Shown: positions 1-5,504, counted from the stretch's first letter. The stretch: 5,900 nucleotides of DNA from Fimbriimonadaceae bacterium (GCA_014380605.1 JACMJO010000286.1:1-5900), one strand, 5' to 3'. The notes: generated from the letters alone by a model not told the origin. Program-made: numbers and translations.

Positions 1-789
1 CCCGCGCTGCGCGAGGCGGGCGAGCATGGCGTTTGGAGCCGGACCGCGCCGTCTTGGGAGTCGCCGTACGTGTCGCAGGGCTTTCTGGACATCCAGCGGG
101 AGCTCGTCTCGCATCGCGCCTTTGAGGTGGAGTACGAAGCCAAGTTCGTCGATTGGGCGGGCATGGTCTTTGATTCCGAGTCGATCGAGGGCTGCATTGT
201 TCCTCGAGTGGAAATCCAGGGCGGCCCTATCTCTATCGGAGTGGATTGGGGTCGGTATGAAGACTTCACGGCGGTCGCGGTTTTGGAGGGAGACCGGACT
301 CAGAGTCGGCTTTTGGAGCTGGTTCAGTTCCGCCGCAACAAGTGGCCAGAAATGGTTTCGCGCGTTGCCCAGATCATTCGCCGATACCCGCACGCCGAGG
401 TGCTGGGCGATGGTACAGGCGTCGGAGATGTGGTGGCGGACATGCTGGATATGGAGATGGGCAAGCCGGTAAAGGTGCTCAAGTTCACCAACGAGTCGAA
501 GCAGCACCTGATCGAGGGATTGAAGATCTGCATGGAGAGCCAACGGATGCAGTTTGCGCCCGATCCTGAGCTGATTCGCCAACTGAAGCACTTTGAGTCC
601 TCGGTTAGCTCGGCGGGCAATACCTTGTTGGCGGCGCGCTCGGGGACGCACGACGATCTGGTCATCGCTCTTGCTCTGGGTTGTTCGCTCCTTCCCAAAG
701 GGCCGGCAGGGCCGGTTCTTTTGGGCGAAACGAGGGTGTTTGCTAAGCCTCGTTTGAAGTTTGAGGACCTCTGCTTTTCGGCCAACTAG
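1..789 (+). CDS. Phage large terminase subunit, C-terminal nuclease part (5' end outside window)
   Basis: In tailed phages this protein is the packaging motor that cuts concatemeric DNA and pumps it through the portal; the visible part is the nuclease half. The frame is open from base 1 to the TAG at 787-789, so the GTG at 70 is not a real start: the codons before it read in frame as SPYVSQGFLD, a normal terminase linker stretch. The RNase H-like fold shows as SIGVDWGRYEDFTAV (first catalytic Asp, codon 244-246), then VLGDGTGVGDVV (second acidic motif, about 412-435) and SGTHDDLVIAL (third motif, about 640-672). All three acidic motifs look intact, with no frameshift. The Walker A/B ATPase half must lie upstream and cannot be assessed. 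The next gene is a Mu gp29-like portal, so this is probably the Mu gp28-type terminase. The family is secure from motifs; the exact phage lineage is inference. Confidence 0.88.
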   Translation, partial: PALREAGEHGVWSRTAPSWESPYVSQGFLDIQRELVSHRAFEVEYEAKFVDWAGMVFDSESIEGCIVPRVEIQGGPISIGVDWGRYEDFTAVAVLEGDRTQSRLLELVQFRRNKWPEMVSRVAQIIRRYPHAEVLGDGTGVGDVVADMLDMEMGKPVKVLKFTNESKQHLIEGLKICMESQRMQFAPDPELIRQLKHFESSVSSAGNTLLAARSGTHDDLVIALALGCSLLPKGPAGPVLLGETRVFAKPRLKFEDLCFSAN

Positions 790-861
790 TTCCTGAGTTT
801 CTAGGTTGCTGGTTGCTAGGTTTAGAAACTTAGTGACCAAGAACCAAGAGACTCAGAAACT
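788..861. repeat. Long imperfect hairpin with 7-bp-period arms, between terminase and portal genes
   Basis: Bases 793-823 pair with 826-856. Counting position by position gives 24 Watson-Crick pairs, 4 G-T pairs and 3 mismatches over 31 positions. Outside one mismatch (792/857), 788-791 pairs with 858-861. Each arm is itself a degenerate heptamer repeat: GGTTGCT GGTTGCT AGGTTT on the left, and TTGGTTC TTGGTCA when the right arm is read in reverse complement. There is no long T-tract after the stem, so it is not a classical intrinsic terminator. It starts inside the terminase stop codon and ends 23 bases before the portal start codon. It could act as an RNA processing or attenuation hairpin between the two phage genes, or be a selfish intergenic repeat. 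The pairing is seen directly; any role is inference. Confidence 0.7.
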
Positions 862-884
862 TCCCACTCCCCAAGGAGGAGTCT

Positions 885-1979
885 ATGTTCAAACTATTCA
901 ATCTTCGCCGCAAAGCGGCGACTCAAGAGCTTGCCCGACAGCTCACCCTATTCGACCGTCGGGCGCAGGAGTATCCGGGAACGCCTCCTGGGCCCTTGCC
1001 CTATTCCACATACGACTTGATGCAGCGCGACTCCATGGTGCAGACCGTGATGTCGGTCAAGAAGCAGGGCGTGTTGGCGGCGAAACACTCCATCGTTCCG
1101 GCTTCGTCGTCGGCGAGCGCACGGCGGAATGCAGAGTTCGTCGAGGAGAGTCTGGCCCGGATGGAGGGCTCGGCGGCGACTATCCTTGCCCAGGCGATGG
1201 ATGCGTTTGCCAAGGGATGGTCGGTGCAGGAGGCGGTGTATGAGCCCGTCGGTTCGCTCCTCATGCTCCAAGCGGTCCGCGCAAAGGACCCCTCCAGCTT
1301 TGGGTTGAAGGTGGATGAGTTTGGGGTGGTGACGGGGTTGAGGCTGGAGGCATCTTTAGCGGGGGATCAACGTCCTTCCTCCTCTGCTCTGCCAAGGGCC
1401 AAATTCGTCATCTATGCCAATCGGGGAGGATACGGCAGGCCCAAGGGGCGGAGCGACTTGGATGCGGCCTATCCTCACTGGCAGGCCAAGACTCGGCTGC
1501 TGGATGCTTGGCGGCTTCATTTGGAGAAGTTTGCCTCGCCGACGGTGCTGGGGAAGGTCCAGCGCGGGATACCGGCGGAGGAGCAAGCTAGCCTGCTTGC
1601 CGCCTTGGAGGGTCTGGCCAGGCGGTCGGCGATCGTGTATCCCAATGAGATCGAGATCGGGGTCCTGAGTGGAGGTCGGGAGTCTAATGCCGGGTTCATG
1701 GACGCTATCGAGTTCCACAACCGAGAGATCGCCCGATCGGTGCTGGGGCAGACGCTGACCACCGACGAAGGCCGTCGGGTTGGTTCTTTGGCGTTAGGGA
1801 AGGTGCACTTGCAGGTGTTCCTGTTGCAGCTTCAGGCTCTGCGAAAAGAGCTTGCCGACGTCGTGATGACCGAGCAGGTCATCCGCCCCCTAGTCGAACT
1901 CAACTTCGGCCCCGGAGAGATTCCAAGGTTTGAGTTTGAGGAAGTGGCGTTGGAAGCGTTTGCGAGCGGGAGTTTGTAG
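885..1979 (+). CDS. Phage portal protein, DUF935 / Mu gp29-like family
   Basis: The portal forms the ring at one capsid vertex through which the terminase pumps DNA and to which the tail joins. The 364-residue product shows family landmarks in order: an N-terminal segment leading to a MQRDSMVQTVMSVKKQ helix (about 46-61), GYGRPKGRSDLDAAYPHW (about 182-199), EKFASPTVLGKV (214-225), IEFHNREIARSVLGQTLTTD (about 275-294) and the C-terminal VIRPLVELNFG (332-342). The NREIxxxxLGQTLTTD block is the most diagnostic DUF935 signature. The ATG is supported by a strong AAGGAGGAG site at 873-881, with GGAGG five bases from the start. From memory, Mu gp29-type portals are longer, near 500 residues, so this may be a compact version; both ends look natural. 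It sits 95 bases after the terminase stop, separated by the hairpin. The Mu gp30-like minor head gene that normally follows is missing. Confidence 0.85.
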   Translation: MFKLFNLRRKAATQELARQLTLFDRRAQEYPGTPPGPLPYSTYDLMQRDSMVQTVMSVKKQGVLAAKHSIVPASSSASARRNAEFVEESLARMEGSAATILAQAMDAFAKGWSVQEAVYEPVGSLLMLQAVRAKDPSSFGLKVDEFGVVTGLRLEASLAGDQRPSSSALPRAKFVIYANRGGYGRPKGRSDLDAAYPHWQAKTRLLDAWRLHLEKFASPTVLGKVQRGIPAEEQASLLAALEGLARRSAIVYPNEIEIGVLSGGRESNAGFMDAIEFHNREIARSVLGQTLTTDEGRRVGSLALGKVHLQVFLLQLQALRKELADVVMTEQVIRPLVELNFGPGEIPRFEFEEVALEAFASGSL

Positions 1980-2034
1980 TCGGGAGCCGAAGCGGTCGGG
2001 CGGCTACTTTGCTCGGCTGCGTTGATGTAGAACG

Positions 2035-2085
2035 TCACTCTGTGGCAGGTGGGGAGATTCGGTTCATGAGTGCCTGCCATTGCCG
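2035..2085 (-). repeat. Duplicated gene 3' end, copy A (pairs with 2536-2586)
   Basis: This segment and 2536-2586 align without gaps from the stop codon inward, with long identical runs (GTGGCAGG; GGGGAGATTCGGTTC) and scattered substitutions, mostly transitions. They encode the NRISPPAT C-termini of two neighbouring genes whose middles are unrelated at the DNA level. It is evidence of duplication or gene conversion of the 3' ends. Confidence 0.75.
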
Positions 2086-2472
2086 CTCTAACCACGTTGG
2101 GCTCCGGCTCGCCATTACAATGGTCTGAATGCCTTCGGGAAGGTCGGAGCTAGGAAGAGTTATGGTCTTAACTGATTCACCGGTCTTTTCATTCACAAAG
2201 GAGATTTCATACGGCGATTTCCAATCGCTGTGTTCAAACTCCCGCTTCATCGCATTTTCGACGACCAGCGGCGTGGACTTAAACCCATAGAAGGTCAGAG
2301 CCCTTCCGGTTGTGTTGAGGATGGTCCATCGACCCCTTAAGGGGTTTGATATCCTCTTGCCTTGAAGTTCATCCACGAATTTGAACGTAGTTTCCTGGGG
2401 CTGCAGTAAGAGGAAGACACTTTCGAATACAACTATCGTGAGCGTGGCAAGAACGACCTTCCTTCTTTTCAT
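2035..2472 (-). CDS. Orphan membrane-anchored protein with NRISPPAT C-terminal motif (third gene of tandem family)
   Basis: I do not recognise a named family. The 145-residue product has a basic start (MKRRK) and a hydrophobic segment at about residues 6-23, which acts as an anchor or uncleaved signal; the rest would face the exported side. The middle (about 48-100) reads RGRWTILNTTGRALTFYGF, then alternating hydrophobic stretches, which suggests a small beta-sandwich (inference). The last 21 residues follow PxWLxRQWxALxNRISPPAT plus one residue, almost the same as the end of the next gene upstream, and the DNA similarity runs into the stop codon. The start at 2472 is preferred because GGAGA (2481-2485) precedes it by 8 bases. 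It has its own possible -10 box at 2509-2514. It converges on the portal gene, 55 bases away; that gap holds only weak AGCCG/CGGCT inverted repeats. Confidence 0.6.
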   Translation of the reverse strand: MKRRKVVLATLTIVVFESVFLLLQPQETTFKFVDELQGKRISNPLRGRWTILNTTGRALTFYGFKSTPLVVENAMKREFEHSDWKSPYEISFVNEKTGESVKTITLPSSDLPEGIQTIVMASRSPTWLERQWQALMNRISPPATE

Positions 2473-2477
2473 CGGTA

Positions 2478-2504
2478 TTATCTCCGAGGCCGTCGCTTGC
2501 GCAT
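2478..2504 (-). other. Relic start / eight-codon upstream reading frame (MRKRRPR) before the third orphan gene
   Basis: On the minus strand an ATG at 2504 opens ATGCGCAAGCGACGG and stops at TAA (2478-2480). The first 13 bases match the starts of the two upstream paralogues (MRKR), and the sequence before it (TACAATAAC) matches that before the gene starting at 3470. The true gene start is at 2472, six bases after this stop, and the GGAG ribosome site lies inside the mini-frame. It is most simply a decayed copy of the family's common 5' end. A translated leader peptide is less likely, because the -10 box would place the transcript start inside or just after this ATG. Confidence 0.45.
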
Positions 2505-2508
2505 GGTT

Positions 2509-2514
2509 ATTGTA
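2509..2514 (-). promoter_or_regulatory. Possible -10 box (TACAAT) for the third orphan gene
   Basis: TACAAT on the minus strand differs from TATAAT at one position. A start about 7 bases downstream would give a roughly 30-base leader containing the GGAGA site and the ATG at 2472. No good -35 is visible; the best is GTGACG with a long 19-base spacer. The same TACAATAAC word occurs before the gene starting at 3470, so it may be part of a duplicated promoter. Confidence 0.3.
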
Positions 2515-2535
2515 ATGCGGTTTCGCGGTCGGCCG

Positions 2536-2586
2536 TCACTTGGTGGCAGGCGGGGAGATTCGGTTCGTCAGCGCATACCATTGGCG
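2536..2586 (-). repeat. Duplicated gene 3' end, copy B (pairs with 2035-2085)
   Basis: This is the partner of copy A, in the same orientation about 500 bases away. The paired region includes the TGA stop codon in the same place and the codons for RQW, NRISPPAT. Conservation falls off quickly beyond the stop. Confidence 0.75.
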
Positions 2587-2943
2587 ATTCAGCCAGGATG
2601 GAGCGACCCTAACCCGCACCATTTCGCCATCGATCTCAACACGGTAACGAGATTGGCCGCAATCAAAGTACGCGGTGTCATCCCCATGACGGAACCTATC
2701 TCCGCACCATTCCTCAAGTTCGCGCCGAAGGGCCACGGGCACTTTTTCAAATTCAAAGTCTTGACGCCAGGATGCCCCCGTTCCTCCGAGTGGCGTGCCC
2801 TTAGGCGTTTCCACAAGCCGTTCTATTTTCGGCCGATACTTACGGATGAAATCAAGGCCGTCGGGTTGGCGGGGGATTAGGGCAAAGACGGCAAGGATGA
2901 GGGCGGTTGCCGCTATTCCAATCCAAACCCATCGCTTGCGCAT
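2536..2943 (-). CDS. Orphan membrane-anchored protein, MRKRWVW start and NRISPPAT end (second gene of tandem family)
   Basis: This 135-residue protein of no recognised family links the other two: its first 7 residues (MRKRWVW) match the gene at 2943-3470 and its last 21 residues (115-135) match the gene at 2035-2472. Residues 5-23 (WVWIGIAATALILAVFALI) form a signal anchor. The exported part has two cysteines, C80 and C95, each followed by Gly (WCGD, DCGQ), which could form a disulfide. The stretch SRYRVEIDGEMVRVRV (about 98-113) looks like beta-strand. Its ATG overlaps the stop of the upstream gene by one base (TGATG at 2941-2945) and no ribosome site is visible, so translation is probably coupled to that gene. 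The plus-strand frame over the same DNA is rejected because the minus frame has paralogues at both ends and a signal segment. Confidence 0.65.
   Translation of the reverse strand: MRKRWVWIGIAATALILAVFALIPRQPDGLDFIRKYRPKIERLVETPKGTPLGGTGASWRQDFEFEKVPVALRRELEEWCGDRFRHGDDTAYFDCGQSRYRVEIDGEMVRVRVAPSWLNRQWYALTNRISPPATK
2921..2943 (-). repeat. Duplicated gene 5' end, copy A (identical to 3448-3470)
   Basis: These 23 bases, including the start codon and the MRKRWVW codons, are identical to 3448-3470. A shorter piece (CGCTTGCGCAT on the plus strand, 2494-2504) occurs again at the relic start before the third gene. Near identity at the DNA level suggests recent duplication or conversion rather than constraint on a signal peptide alone. 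Confidence 0.8.
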
Positions 2944-3470
2944 CAGAAAGAATTGTGGCTTGATTTGCCTGTCCTGACTACTTTCAGGTGACCGGGTCGT
3001 AGATCGACTCTGATTCGATTCGACCTAAGCTCCGTGATATATCCCTTCGGCTCAAAGTTCAATAGACCCTTCAACCTGTTTGAGAATTGTAGTTCGTACG
3101 TCGCGCGGCTCTTCACATCGGCAAAGAAACGAGGCCATGGATACTCAAAGACTTTCCGTTCCTTGGGAGAAATGCTCACGAAATCCGTTTCGCTTATGGC
3201 CCCAACATTTGAAGGAAGAGTCTTCACCCCAAGGCCAGCTCCTCGGCTTAAGATATCGCCGTATAGACCTCTTGCGGGTGTAACAGTAACACAAATGAGA
3301 ATCGAAGTGTCCAGGTTATTAACGATCTCGAGACGCACTATTGAGTCGGAGTATGTAGAGTTCTTGCATACGATCTTTGCGCTTAAGGACACAGATTTGG
3401 CCGGTACACACGCTGACCAACTAATCGCTGCCAGTAAGACCACTCCCATCCAAACCCATCGCTTGCGCAT
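2943..3470 (-). CDS. Orphan exported protein or lipoprotein, MRKRWVW start (first gene of tandem family)
   Basis: The 175-residue product has a typical export signal: MRKR, then a hydrophobic core (about 6-20), then C21 in the context SWSAC. The cysteine would suit lipidation, but Trp at -3 departs from the usual L/V/I-x-[AG]-C lipobox, so ordinary signal peptidase cleavage is equally possible. The mature part contains SIVRLEIVNNLDTSILICVTV (starting near residue 43), and later strands ending in KVFEYPW and YELQFSNRL. This strand-rich look is common in small envelope beta-sandwich proteins (inference). It shares its 5' end with the next gene (23 identical bases) but not the NRISPPAT end. No Shine-Dalgarno site precedes the ATG; TACAAT lies 7 bases upstream, which would fit a leaderless transcript. 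Function unknown. Confidence 0.62.
   Translation of the reverse strand: MRKRWVWMGVVLLAAISWSACVPAKSVSLSAKIVCKNSTYSDSIVRLEIVNNLDTSILICVTVTPARGLYGDILSRGAGLGVKTLPSNVGAISETDFVSISPKERKVFEYPWPRFFADVKSRATYELQFSNRLKGLLNFEPKGYITELRSNRIRVDLRPGHLKVVRTGKSSHNSF
3448..3470 (-). repeat. Duplicated gene 5' end, copy B (identical to 2921-2943)
   Basis: This is the partner of the copy at 2921-2943. Upstream, the TACAATAAC word at 3475-3483 is shared with the relic start at 2504 but not with the copy at 2943, whose start lies inside the operon. Confidence 0.8.
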
Positions 3471-3477
3471 GATTGTT

Positions 3478-3483
3478 ATTGTA
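3478..3483 (-). promoter_or_regulatory. Possible -10 box (TACAAT) for a leaderless transcript of the orphan operon
   Basis: TACAAT ends exactly 7 bases before the ATG at 3470, which would put the transcript start at or beside the A of the start codon. The lack of any ribosome site there agrees with a leaderless message. No convincing -35 is present: the region upstream is the heptamer repeat (TCAACTCTCAACTC in this orientation), matching TTGACA poorly. Confidence 0.35.
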
Positions 3484-3492
3484 GGGCACTTT

Positions 3493-3562
3493 CAGAGTTG
3501 AGAGTTGAGAGTCTAGAGTTGAGAGTCCGGAATCCGGAGTCCGGAGTTGAGGGCGGAGGGCA
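3493..3562. repeat. Degenerate 7-bp-period intergenic repeat (GAGAGTT to TCCGGAg type)
   Basis: The stretch begins with GAGTTGA heptamers and changes into three TCCGGA words spaced exactly 7 bases apart (3526, 3533, 3540), followed by AGTTGAG, GGCGGAG and GGCAGTC. It lies immediately upstream of the orphan operon start (3470) and just after the possible small gene at 3564-3659. No inverted arm is seen here, unlike the other three repeat sites. Each TCCGGA is itself a palindrome. Confidence 0.75.
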
Positions 3563-3563
3563 G

Positions 3564-3659
3564 TCATCGTCTACGGGCGCTCAGCAGGGCCCTCGCTAGG
3601 ATAGCGATCAAGAACAACACGAAGAGCGCGATCAGCGTGAGGCGAAAGAGCGGCATCAT
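3564..3659 (-). CDS. Possible 31-residue single-pass membrane peptide
   Basis: A short frame runs from ATGATG (3654-3659) to TGA (3564-3566). The product starts MMPLFRLTLIALF, continues as an unbroken hydrophobic stretch to about residue 22, and ends in a positively charged tail (SARRR). This charge layout would place the C-terminus in the cytoplasm. In its favour: a textbook membrane-helix profile with few polar residues, in an otherwise empty gap of about 260 bases. Against it: no ribosome site (CCGCCC precedes the ATG), no clear promoter, and it starts only 14 bases past the metallopeptidase terminator on the same strand. It may depend on readthrough or be chance. Family unknown. Confidence 0.35.
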   Translation of the reverse strand: MMPLFRLTLIALFVLFLIAILARALLSARRR

Positions 3660-3672
3660 GGGCGGTAAATGA

Positions 3673-3703
3673 AATTGGCCCTGTCAGACCGACAGGGCCA
3701 ATT
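3673..3703 (-). terminator. Intrinsic terminator of the M48 metallopeptidase gene
   Basis: AATTGGCCCTGTC at 3673-3685 and GACAGGGCCAATT at 3691-3703 form a perfect 13-bp stem with a 5-base loop. Read on the minus strand it begins 26 bases after the peptidase stop codon and is followed by TCATTT, so it has a short U-rich tail. No plus-strand gene ends nearby, so it most likely ends the peptidase transcript. Confidence 0.75.
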
Positions 3704-3729
3704 CGTTCATAGACTATCCGACGACTCGA

Positions 3730-4506
3730 CTATCTTGCCCAAGGCAGGGGCTTTTGGGCGGGGAAGGTTCTTCCCAGCTTGTCGATCCTGTCCTGCAAAT
3801 GCTTGATGCGGCTCTTGTCGTTCGGGTGGGTGCTCAGGAATTCTGGAGGCTTGCCGCCGCTTGATGCTTTGGAAAGGATTTCAAAGACTTCCTTGATCCC
3901 CGTCGGGTTAAAGCCTGCCTTCACCATGATATCCATGCCCTGTTCGTCCGCTTGAGTCTCGTGCTTTCTCGCAAAGGGGAGCTCGATGAGGACGTCGTTG
4001 GCGATCGAGGCGAGGCCAGCTACGTTGCTGTTCGCCCGCGTGAAAATTAGGAGAAGGTTCAATCCTAGGGCCCTCTGCTGTGAGTCGCGATAGGCATAGG
4101 CCCAGTGCTCGCGACGGACGTGGGTCAGCTCATGGGCGAGAACTCCGGCGAGTTGATCTTCGGTCGAAAGTCGATCCAAGAGGCCGGTAAAGAAGAAGGT
4201 CGGACCGCCCGGGAGGGCAAAGGCGTTGACTTGCTTGTTTTCGATGACATCGAAGCTGTATTGCCAAGGGTCTTTCCCGTCGTCCATTACTGCTAAGAGT
4301 CGGCTTGCGACTCGTCGGAGGGTGCGGGTGCGCTCATCGCTGGCGGGTAGCACCCTTTCTTTCTTGCGAATATCATCCGCGGCGCGTTTGCCAAGCTTAA
4401 CCTGGTCGCCTTTACCGGGCTTGAACGGGTCGGCGATCGCTGGCGCAACGGACATACCGCCAATTGCGATGCTTGCGGCCAGAGCTATTGCCCAGTTCTT
4501 TCTCAT
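3730..4506 (-). CDS. Secreted M48-family zinc metallopeptidase
   Basis: M48 peptidases such as LoiP and BepA cleave misfolded or misassembled proteins at the envelope; here the target is unknown. Residues 1-25 form a signal peptide (MRKNWAIALAASIAIGG...APAIA) with a likely cut before D26. The zinc site is HELTH (125-129) with E126 as general base; the third ligand is probably E183 in HETQAD (182-187). Other M48 landmarks are NAFALPGGPTFFFTGLL (94-110), just before the active-site helix, and LSTHPN (224-229) near the C-terminus. The 258-residue length fits the single-domain secreted M48 type; there is no TPR tail as in BepA and no cluster of membrane helices as in HtpX. The cysteine-free mature protein is probably periplasmic, not a lipoprotein. 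No strong Shine-Dalgarno site precedes the ATG. All catalytic residues are present, so it is probably active. Confidence 0.9.
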   Translation of the reverse strand: MRKNWAIALAASIAIGGMSVAPAIADPFKPGKGDQVKLGKRAADDIRKKERVLPASDERTRTLRRVASRLLAVMDDGKDPWQYSFDVIENKQVNAFALPGGPTFFFTGLLDRLSTEDQLAGVLAHELTHVRREHWAYAYRDSQQRALGLNLLLIFTRANSNVAGLASIANDVLIELPFARKHETQADEQGMDIMVKAGFNPTGIKEVFEILSKASSGGKPPEFLSTHPNDKSRIKHLQDRIDKLGRTFPAQKPLPWAR

Positions 4507-4669
4507 GTTAGTTTTGACGTCTCGTTTGGTCGATAGGTTTATTTAGGACCGGGACCAGCGGGATTAGCGGAGTCCGGATTGCTGAATCAAGCTCCTTCTT
4601 GGAGTCTAGGGTTTGCAGATCGCATTCCCTTATTCAACCTCGGGACTCCGCAATCCGAACTCCGAACTT
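4507..4669. other. Intergenic region upstream of the metallopeptidase, mostly repeat
   Basis: No gene is supported here. The 60 bases next to the peptidase start must hold its promoter, reading on the minus strand, but I see no confident -35/-10 pair; TAAATA in the CCTAAATAAACC stretch (about 4538-4545) is the only AT-rich candidate. The rest is the inverted heptamer repeat at 4568-4664. Confidence 0.6.
4568..4664. repeat. Inverted pair of 7-bp-period repeats (GGAGTCC GGATTGC type)
   Basis: CGGAGTCCGGATTG (4568-4581) and CAATCCGAACTCCG (4651-4664) are inverted copies matching at 13 of 14 positions. The similarity continues inward as CTGAATCAAG on the left and CTTATTCAAC on the right, displaced by an extra heptamer-and-a-half in the right arm. 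Read outward-in, the right arm is GGAGTTC GGATTGC GGAGTCC, again a 7-bp period. It lies between the stop of the upstream gene (4670) and the peptidase start, so it could also affect transcription between them, but there is no T-tract typical of a terminator. Confidence 0.7.
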
Positions 4670-5239
4670 TCAAAATGCTTTTCGCCACTTCTGAATCTTA
4701 ACCTTGTGGGTGTTCGGAATGGAGCTGAGAAGCGCGTCCTGGGTTGCCCACAAGACAAAGCTGACGATCTCTTCGGGCAGGGCGATGTTGTCTCCCCATA
4801 GCGAGCCCAGATATCCGGGAATAAAGGCCAGTTCGGCGAGGACTTCGTCGGTATCCATCTCTAGATCTTCCTGCTGGCCGGGATCGGAGAATCGGATAGC
4901 GAGACTCGCAAAGGCACCGACCGGCACGTCCTCCAGCCTCTTTCCGCTTTGCTTTTTGGGAGTGACCACGGCTACGTCAGGAGGGTCGATGGTGACGCTG
5001 GCGACGAGGGGCCCGGCTTTGGATTCGACTAACGCTCGCAGACCCGCATCGGCCGCCTCCTTGTCGGCATATCTCATGATCTGCATGATCCCGCCGTCGG
5101 ACTCAATAGATCGCCAAGTGGTGATGCCGGTAAGGCCGGTTCGGTTTGGCTCCAGGTCTTGCACCATGTTGCGATGGCTAAGCAACAGGGCATCCGTGGC
5201 CATGACTCGGAGTCGGGCGATCACAAGAATTTCGGACAT
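4670..5239 (-). CDS. Uncharacterised 189-residue protein, possibly two ABM-like alpha/beta-barrel halves
   Basis: I do not recognise a named gene. The first half (about 1-80) starts MSEILVIARLRVMATDALLL, passes GLTGITTWRSIESDGGIMQIMRYADKE and ends in a helix; this strand-helix-strand-strand order with a W in the middle strand resembles ABM / dimeric alpha-beta-barrel domains. The second half (about 105-189) repeats it: GAFASLAIRF, a helix (DTDEVLAELAFI), PGYLGSLWGDN, IVSFVLWATQDALL, then a strand with IQKW. Two such halves would mimic the usual dimer. There is no signal peptide, so it is likely cytoplasmic. I start it at the ATG at 5239; an upstream in-frame extension to 5398 only translates the heptamer repeat into TLNSQLS copies and is rejected. 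No Shine-Dalgarno site is clear; TAAAAT at 5265-5270 could be its -10. The fold call is inference. Confidence 0.65.
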   Translation of the reverse strand: MSEILVIARLRVMATDALLLSHRNMVQDLEPNRTGLTGITTWRSIESDGGIMQIMRYADKEAADAGLRALVESKAGPLVASVTIDPPDVAVVTPKKQSGKRLEDVPVGAFASLAIRFSDPGQQEDLEMDTDEVLAELAFIPGYLGSLWGDNIALPEEIVSFVLWATQDALLSSIPNTHKVKIQKWRKAF

Positions 5240-5264
5240 TTGCTGTATTTTTGCATGGAACGGG

Positions 5265-5270
5265 ATTTTA
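5265..5270 (-). promoter_or_regulatory. Possible -10 box (TAAAAT) for the 189-residue protein gene
   Basis: TAAAAT matches TATAAT at five of six positions and would give a leader of about 20 bases to the ATG at 5239. A weak TCGACT (-35-like, 4 of 6) lies 18 bases upstream inside the heptamer repeat, so the repeat may supply part of the promoter. Speculative. Confidence 0.28.
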
Positions 5271-5280
5271 GAGTGCTCTA

Positions 5281-5423
<143 letters not shown>

Positions 5424-5497
5424 AATACATTTACCTGGTTGTCTGGGTGAGCGACTGTGGAACGTTCAGCGCATCGGGGGAAGCCCGTACCGCATTT

Positions 5498-5504
5498 GGA
5501 GGAG
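5498..5504 (+). promoter_or_regulatory. Ribosome binding site that fixes the prepilin start
   Basis: GGAGGAG precedes the ATG at 5514 by 9 bases and leaves the in-frame ATG at 5457 without a comparable site. It also makes the product begin with the short basic leader expected of a prepilin. Confidence 0.8.

Noticed and set aside
324..785. Minus-strand reading frame inside the terminase gene
   Set aside because: Shadow of a gene with clear nuclease motifs on the plus strand.
70..789. Terminase starting at the GTG at 70
   Set aside because: The frame is open to the window edge and the upstream codons fit the terminase; the gene is cut by the window, not short.
1980..2034. Possible terminator between portal and third orphan gene (AGCCG / CGGCT)
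   Set aside because: Only a 5-6 bp stem with a long loop and no real T-tract; too weak to call.
2497..2880. Plus-strand reading frame of 127 codons opposite the second orphan gene
   Set aside because: No ribosome site or recognisable domain; the minus frame has a signal anchor and paralogous ends.
3034..3501. Plus-strand reading frame of 155 codons opposite the first orphan gene
   Set aside because: It ends in the heptamer repeat and has no export signal or family features, while the minus frame has the shared MRKRWVW start and a coupled stop/start.
3490..3562. CRISPR-like or direct-repeat array
   Set aside because: The units are 7 bases long and contiguous, with no spacers; this is a degenerate tandem repeat.
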